Positions 6,844 to 9,724 of a stretch of 9,724 bases of DNA are shown here, in pieces. Within the stretch, counting starts at the first letter, position 1, and every line of letters starts with the position of its first letter. A model generated the notes under the pieces. It saw only the letters and a list, made by a program, of their open reading frames with translations, made no database searches and was not told the DNA's origin. The stretch comes from an uncultured Erysipelotrichaceae bacterium. Its GTDB lineage: Bacteria; Bacillota_I; Bacilli_A; Erysipelotrichales; Erysipelotrichaceae. The position numbers were made by a program, and so were the translations under genes. The stretch is taken from positions 1-9,724 of the forward strand of contig CAKUQM010000051.1 in the NCBI GenBank assembly GCA_934675465.1, in the 5' to 3' direction.

Positions 6844-7384
6844 TTTCTGGCGGTTCGAAATTTCAGGAGATGAATAACCAGAACTGCTAAATTCTTCAAT
6901 GATTATTCACCTCGTGAAATTTCTTGAATGCTTGCCTTTCCACAAGCTCTATCATTATTATTGAATAACTTATCTTATTTTTACCCTTCATGTGCAAAGG
7001 TGGATTTTTATTAATATTGTCATATCATATTGAAAATCCTAGACTATATTAATACCACGATAGATGTTCTTGAGTATTTGGACATAGTTGCATGGATTCA
7101 TACATTGCTCATTCATGACAGTGACTTGTTTACAATCTGGATTGAATAATAGCCATTCATCTTTAGAGCAAATGTATATTGCCTAATGTTATTTATATGG
7201 ACTCTTTGTTTGGAAAAACTAAGCAGAGTAACAAAAAGTATAAGAAATGTTAATGATTGTAGGGTTGGCAAACTGATTAAAGATACATTTTACACATATA
7301 ATCGGAACAAAAAAGATGAACGTTTACAAATCTGCAAAATTACGACAAAATTTATGTCTTTAGATAGGTTAAATACTCATAGAA
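6844..7384. other. Remnant region without a convincing gene
   Basis: No intact gene is supported here. The minus frame of the transposase piece continues upstream to about 6904 without a usable start. A 31-codon minus ORF (ATG at 6990, stop at 6895) has no recognisable content. A 47-codon open minus stretch (7042-7182) reads like coding sequence (ICSKDEWLLFNPDCKQVTV, then MNEQCMNPCNYVQ) with four Cys, but has no start near its head and matches nothing I recognise. A plus-strand 68-codon frame (7186-7392) has no ribosome site and an arbitrary-looking composition. The whole stretch looks like eroded accessory DNA. Confidence 0.5.
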
Positions 7385-7387
7385 TTG

Positions 7388-7403
7388 TATAATAATACTA
7401 GGA
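7388..7403 (+). promoter_or_regulatory. -10 box and ribosome site of the lanthipeptide precursor region
   Basis: A perfect TATAAT (7388-7393) preceded by TG puts the transcript start near 7400. AGGA (7400-7403) lies 9 bases before ATG at 7413 and 12 before ATG at 7416. This makes the ATGATG at 7413-7418 the best start of the downstream gene, in a different frame from the lanthipeptide core. No good -35 is seen. Confidence 0.45.
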
Positions 7404-7444
7404 AATACGTTCATGATGAAAACAAGAAAAAACCATGGAAAAGA

Positions 7445-7612
7445 ATGCAAAGAGAAAAAAATAGTGTTGAAGATTTGAATGAATTATCAATTGTTGGTGA
7501 TAATGATGGAAATCCAGAACCTAAATGTTCTATTTCTAAGATTATCATTACGACTATTTCAGTATCATTAGTGTCTATTTCATATTTTACTACTAGTCCA
7601 GAGCAGTGCTAG
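7445..7612 (+). CDS. Lichenicidin-beta-like class II lanthipeptide precursor (leader probably frameshifted)
   Basis: The 55-codon frame encodes a leader-like part VEDLNELSIVGD (8-19), then NDGNPE (20-25), then a core from C28 to C55. The core has 11 Ser/Thr in 28 residues and ends TTSPEQC. The leader end closely follows the beta peptide of lichenicidin, where the transporter-protease cuts after a GG-type site and NDVNPE is then removed by the LicP protease. The Ser/Thr-rich core with a terminal Cys fits dehydration and (methyl)lanthionine ring formation. No LanM synthetase or LanT is in the window. The ATG at 7445 has only a weak GGA ahead and would leave a 19-residue leader. The promoter and AGGA instead point to ATG at 7413, whose frame joins this one if one A is restored to the A7 run at 7455-7461; the leader would then be 30 residues. 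It may therefore be a pseudogene. A DUF3267-like gene follows by 70 bases. Confidence 0.6.
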   Translation: MQREKNSVEDLNELSIVGDNDGNPEPKCSISKIIITTISVSLVSISYFTTSPEQC

Positions 7613-7682
7613 TTAACTGGACGTATTCTCGCGTTTATTCGAATCGCTGTTCCAAGTTCGCATAGAAGCGTAGAGAGGATTT

Positions 7683-8246
7683 ATGTGTATGGTAGAAAAG
7701 TTTTATGATAATAGAAATTTTAAAATACTTAAAATAAACAAAAAAACAGAAAATATTTGTATGTTGATCATTGTGTTATGTATATTGCTACTATTGATAT
7801 TTTTTTTAAAGATTAAAAGATTTTATATTAATGATAAAGGCTTGTTTTTTTCTGCATTTGGAGCTGTGCTTATTTCTGTATTCCCTTTTAGTATTGTACA
7901 TGAATATATACATTTGCTATCATATCCGAAAAAAAGTAGAAAAAAAATAATATTCAAAATGAAGAACTTACAACCGATAATATCTGTTGAAAGTGATGCG
8001 AAGATGAGTAAGTGTAGAACTCTAATAATGTTAATATCTCCAACGCTTGTCTTGGCAATTATTCCTATTTTTTTATCATTCATTATAAAAAATTTGATTC
8101 TTATGACTTTTCTTATTTTCTTTGGCTTTTCAAGCTTAGCAATGTCTGTAAGTGATATATATTTTTTTATTGTTATATTGTTAAAAATGAGAAATAACGA
8201 ACTTTTTTATCAAGAAGATAATAAGATTTATATTTTTAAAAAATGA
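7683..8246 (+). CDS. DUF3267-type membrane zincin-like protein
   Basis: The 187-aa product is a hydrophobic membrane protein with about four transmembrane segments (near 27-44, 55-72, 112-134 and 138-165). HEYIH (73-77), the HEXXH zinc-binding motif, sits at the end of the second, followed by LLSYPK. A later helix with SSLAMSVSDIYFF offers D158 as a third metal ligand. This arrangement is that of DUF3267, a family of putative membrane zinc peptidases distantly like M50. Activity is not proven for the family as far as I know. GAGAGG at 7673-7678 supports a start at ATG 7683 (4-base gap) or ATG 7689 (10-base gap). It lies 70 bases after the lanthipeptide-like gene on the same strand, so a role in processing or in producer self-protection is possible, but that is inference. 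Base composition is very AT-rich. Confidence 0.75.
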   Translation: MCMVEKFYDNRNFKILKINKKTENICMLIIVLCILLLLIFFLKIKRFYINDKGLFFSAFGAVLISVFPFSIVHEYIHLLSYPKKSRKKIIFKMKNLQPIISVESDAKMSKCRTLIMLISPTLVLAIIPIFLSFIIKNLILMTFLIFFGFSSLAMSVSDIYFFIVILLKMRNNELFYQEDNKIYIFKK

Positions 8247-8272
8247 AGTTTTTTCAGTGTGTGAAGGATAAT

Positions 8273-8317
8273 ATGATTATGGAATATCAATTTATAGAAT
8301 TTACTAAAAATTATTAA
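8273..8317 (+). pseudogene. Truncated gene start, possibly an ABC transporter ATPase
   Basis: A 14-codon frame, MIMEYQFIEFTKNY, starts at an ATG with AAGGA 4 bases ahead (10 bases before the second ATG at 8279), 26 bases after the DUF3267 gene, and stops at TAA. The pattern of a hydrophobic strand followed by TKNY matches the first residues of many bacterial ABC ATPases (normally continuing TKxYG before Walker A). Lanthipeptide immunity transporters (LanF) start in this way. I infer a lost ABC gene cut off after 14 codons; the match is short, so an unrelated leader peptide is possible. Confidence 0.3.
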
Positions 8318-8535
8318 TAATTCTTACTGTGATTTCGTGTCTAAATCTCTCATTAGCAAAATGCCCATTTTCATTAACAGAAATCTAAAAATTCTGCTAA
8401 TTTTTATTAGCTGATACACCACATTGGTAAGAGTAGTATCAACTGTTACAATATAACAAAAATCTATTAGCAAAACGTCTCTAGCTAATGAATTATGTGA
8501 TGAATTTAAGCGTTTTTTAAGGAAATTTTGAGTAT
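8318..8535. repeat. Non-coding stretch with clustered ATTAGC/GCTAAT repeats
   Basis: Five copies of one hexamer fall in 138 bases: ATTAGC at 8352, 8406 and 8466, and its complement GCTAAT at 8396 and 8484. They form a hairpin at 8396-8411 (6-bp stem, TTTT loop) and a wider inverted pair 8466-8489. Further structure: AAAATG-CC-CATTTT at 8358-8371, TGATAC/GTATCA at 8412-8417 and 8436-8441, and a direct repeat TAACA(A/G)AAATCTA at 8375 and 8454. A perfect AT palindrome spans 8309-8322. No gene is convincing on either strand. It could be a small non-autonomous element, an operator cluster or eroded coding DNA. Confidence 0.45.
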
Positions 8536-8574
8536 AAAAAAACTAGAATAAGCCGATGAATAAAGGCTTTCTAG
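8536..8574 (-). terminator. Terminator downstream of the tRNA-like gene
   Basis: CTAGA (8543-8547) pairs with TCTAG (8570-8574) and AAGCC (8550-8554) with GGCTT (8565-8569), with a two-base bulge and a 10-base loop. On the minus strand this is followed by seven T (A-run 8536-8542). It begins 13 bases beyond the 3' end of the tRNA-like sequence, as expected for a single tRNA unit. Confidence 0.75.
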
Positions 8575-8586
8575 CGATTTTGTAAA

Positions 8587-8663
8587 TGGCATCCCTAGTA
8601 GGAATCAAACCTACAATTGGCCCTTAGTAGGGGCCTATTATATCCATTTAACTATAAAGAGAT
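8587..8663 (-). tRNA. tRNA-Arg(CCU)-like gene, degenerate (anticodon position reads ACU)
   Basis: Read on the minus strand, the sequence follows the bacterial tRNA-Arg(CCU) (argW) pattern: TAGTTAAATGGATATAA in the D arm, a GGCCC/GGGCC anticodon stem, AATT variable loop, GTAGG/CCTAC T stem, and an encoded CCA. Several key positions are abnormal. The anticodon loop is CTACTAA, giving ACU instead of CCU. T-loop position 56 is T instead of the near-invariant C. In the best D-arm alignment the acceptor stem has a mismatch at the first pair plus two G-U pairs, unless two extra bases are allowed before the D arm. This suggests a tRNA pseudogene or an attachment-site relic, although it retains its own terminator. 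tRNA-Arg(CCU) genes are common integration sites for mobile elements. Confidence 0.6.
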
Positions 8664-8737
8664 AACTGTGATATTTAGTGCTATTTAATGAAATAATAAC
8701 AGCAAACCTTTCACATTTCATCAAAAAGTGGTGTATT

Positions 8738-8771
8738 TGGCATCCTCTTATGAGGAGTTTTTCTATATAAT
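8738..8771 (+). promoter_or_regulatory. Inverted repeat and -10 box before the MATE gene
   Basis: TCCTC-TTAT-GAGGA (8743-8756) is a 5-bp inverted repeat followed by G and five T. TATAAT (8766-8771) comes next, only 11 bases before the ATG at 8783. The repeat occupies the -35 region, so it may be an operator for a repressor or activator; a weak terminator is the alternative. No ribosome site exists between the -10 and the ATG, so the transcript would have a leader of only a few bases. Confidence 0.4.
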
Positions 8772-8782
8772 TAATATCTGAT

Positions 8783-9724
8783 ATGAATAATGATTTAACT
8801 AAAGGACCTGTTATCAAATCGATATTGCTGTTTGCGATACCGATGATAATAGGAGATCTATTACAACAGTGTTATAACATCGCTGATACTTTAATTGTAG
8901 GGCAAGTATTAGGTAAGAATGCGCTTGCTTCAGTTGGTTCATCTTTTACCTTAATGACCTTTTTAACTTCAATAATATTAGGTTTATGCATGGGGAGTGG
9001 TGCCTTGTTTTCGATTTGTTTTGGGCAAAAAGATGAAGAAAAACTTAAAGAAAACTTATCTGCATCTTTCTTCTTTATCCTACTTATCAGCATCATTTTA
9101 AATATTATTGCCTATTTATCTTTAGACTACTTAAAAGTATTCTTAAACGTTCCAGATGAAGTGTGGCTAGATATGAAAGATTATCTATTTATAATTTTTA
9201 CTGGCATCTTAGCTATTTTCTTATATAACTACTTTGCTTCGTATTTAAGAGCCATTGGTAATTCGATTACACCTTTAATCTTTTTAGGTTTATCTTCATT
9301 TGTTAATATTGCGTTGGACTTATATTTTGTGATTGTCTTAGATAAAGGGGTTGTAGGAGCTGCAAAAGCTACTGTAATAGCTCAATACCTATCAGGTATA
9401 GGAATATTACTTTATACTTTTAAAAAGTATCCTCAAGTATTTTCAATATCTAAAGTATCTTATCTTAAAAAAGAACGTATAAAAGAAATAGTATCTTATT
9501 CTATCCTAACTTGTCTTCAACAATCGGTAATGAATTTAGGTATTCTAATGGTCCAGGGTTTAGTTAATAGTTTTGGAACAGTTGTAATGGCTGCTTTTGC
9601 GGCTGCTGTTAAGATAGATGCCTTTGCCTATATGCCAGTACAAGACTTTGGTAATGCCTTCTCAACCTTTATTGCTCAAAACTATGGTGCTAAAGAAGAT
9701 GGAAGAATTAGAAAAGGCTTAAAG
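8783..9724 (+). CDS. MATE family efflux transporter, N-terminal part (3' end outside window)
   Basis: The frame is open for 314 codons to the end of the window, about two-thirds of a typical 440-460 aa multi-antimicrobial extrusion transporter. These proteins export cationic drugs or metabolites in exchange for Na+ or H+ across the cytoplasmic membrane. Recognisable features are the N-terminal LTKGPVIKSILLFAIPMIIG with the first helix, LLQQCYNIADTLIVGQVLG, the second-helix start ALASVGSS, and GVVGAAKATVIAQYLS in the sixth helix. KIDAFAYMPVQDFGNAFSTF, in the second half, matches the start of the second MatE repeat. Around nine hydrophobic segments are visible. ATG at 8783 is chosen because it places LTKGP at the usual N-terminal position; no Shine-Dalgarno precedes it. 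The substrate cannot be told from sequence. Confidence 0.92.
   Translation, partial: MNNDLTKGPVIKSILLFAIPMIIGDLLQQCYNIADTLIVGQVLGKNALASVGSSFTLMTFLTSIILGLCMGSGALFSICFGQKDEEKLKENLSASFFFILLISIILNIIAYLSLDYLKVFLNVPDEVWLDMKDYLFIIFTGILAIFLYNYFASYLRAIGNSITPLIFLGLSSFVNIALDLYFVIVLDKGVVGAAKATVIAQYLSGIGILLYTFKKYPQVFSISKVSYLKKERIKEIVSYSILTCLQQSVMNLGILMVQGLVNSFGTVVMAAFAAAVKIDAFAYMPVQDFGNAFSTFIAQNYGAKEDGRIRKGLK

Noticed and set aside
7186..7392. Plus-strand 68-codon frame as a gene
   Set aside because: There is no ribosome site, the composition is arbitrary and no family is recognisable. It ends inside the promoter of the next gene.
7385..7612. Lanthipeptide precursor starting at TTG 7385
   Set aside because: The TTG lies upstream of the TATAAT at 7388-7393 and so would be outside a transcript made from it. 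It also has no ribosome site.
7823..8083. Minus-strand 86-codon frame
   Set aside because: It is antisense to the DUF3267-type gene, which has a ribosome site, membrane segments and the HEXXH motif.
8309..8322. AT-only 14-bp palindrome as an operator
   Set aside because: AATTATTAATAATT is expected fairly often by chance in DNA this AT-rich and has no promoter or gene start next to it.
8587..8663. Amber-suppressor tRNA, because CTA occurs in the anticodon loop
   Set aside because: With the 5-bp GGCCC/GGGCC stem, T33 is followed by ACT. CTA would lie at 35-37 and lack the required T33.
8872..9096. Minus-strand 74-codon frame
   Set aside because: It is antisense to the MATE transporter coding sequence.

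Overview
The window is low-GC bacterial chromosome. It has the infB-rbfA translation gene pair, AT-rich codon use, UGA used as a stop, Gram-positive style AGGAGG-like ribosome binding sites and short intrinsic terminators. This points to a Bacillota (Firmicutes) bacterium. A gut Erysipelotrichales-type organism would fit, but that placement is inference and nothing here proves it.

Left part (1-5941) is orderly. The 3' two-thirds of infB (IF-2) overlaps the start of rbfA and ends at a clear terminator. Four perfectly spaced 23-bp repeats then lead into the promoter of an AAA_14/DUF4143 ATP-binding protein. That gene converges, through a shared bidirectional hairpin, on a minus-strand pair: a YitT-type membrane protein followed by a PLP-dependent threonine-aldolase-family enzyme. 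Divergent from yitT is a membrane-anchored NodB-type polysaccharide deacetylase. The two divergent genes are separated by only 47 bases and both seem to have almost no untranslated leader.

Middle part (about 5942-8540) is an accessory region in decay. It holds an orphan promoter-like stretch and a hairpin, a 50-aa minus-strand ORF, and a frameshifted and truncated IS1595-type transposase. Then follow about 480 bases with only small remnants, and the most interesting item: a plus-strand cluster of a lichenicidin-beta-like class II lanthipeptide precursor, a four-helix HEXXH membrane protein (DUF3267 type) and what looks like the first 14 codons of a lost ABC ATPase. The precursor leader appears frameshifted in an A7 run, and no LanM, LanT or LanP gene is visible, so this is an orphan or a relic of a bacteriocin locus. 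A repeat-rich non-coding stretch (five ATTAGC/GCTAAT copies) follows.

Right part (8536-9724) has a minus-strand tRNA-Arg(CCU)-like gene with damaged key positions and its own terminator. The first 314 codons of a MATE-family efflux transporter then run off the end of the window. The tRNA-like sequence and the remnants of mobile DNA suggest an integration hotspot between the deacetylase and the transporter gene.
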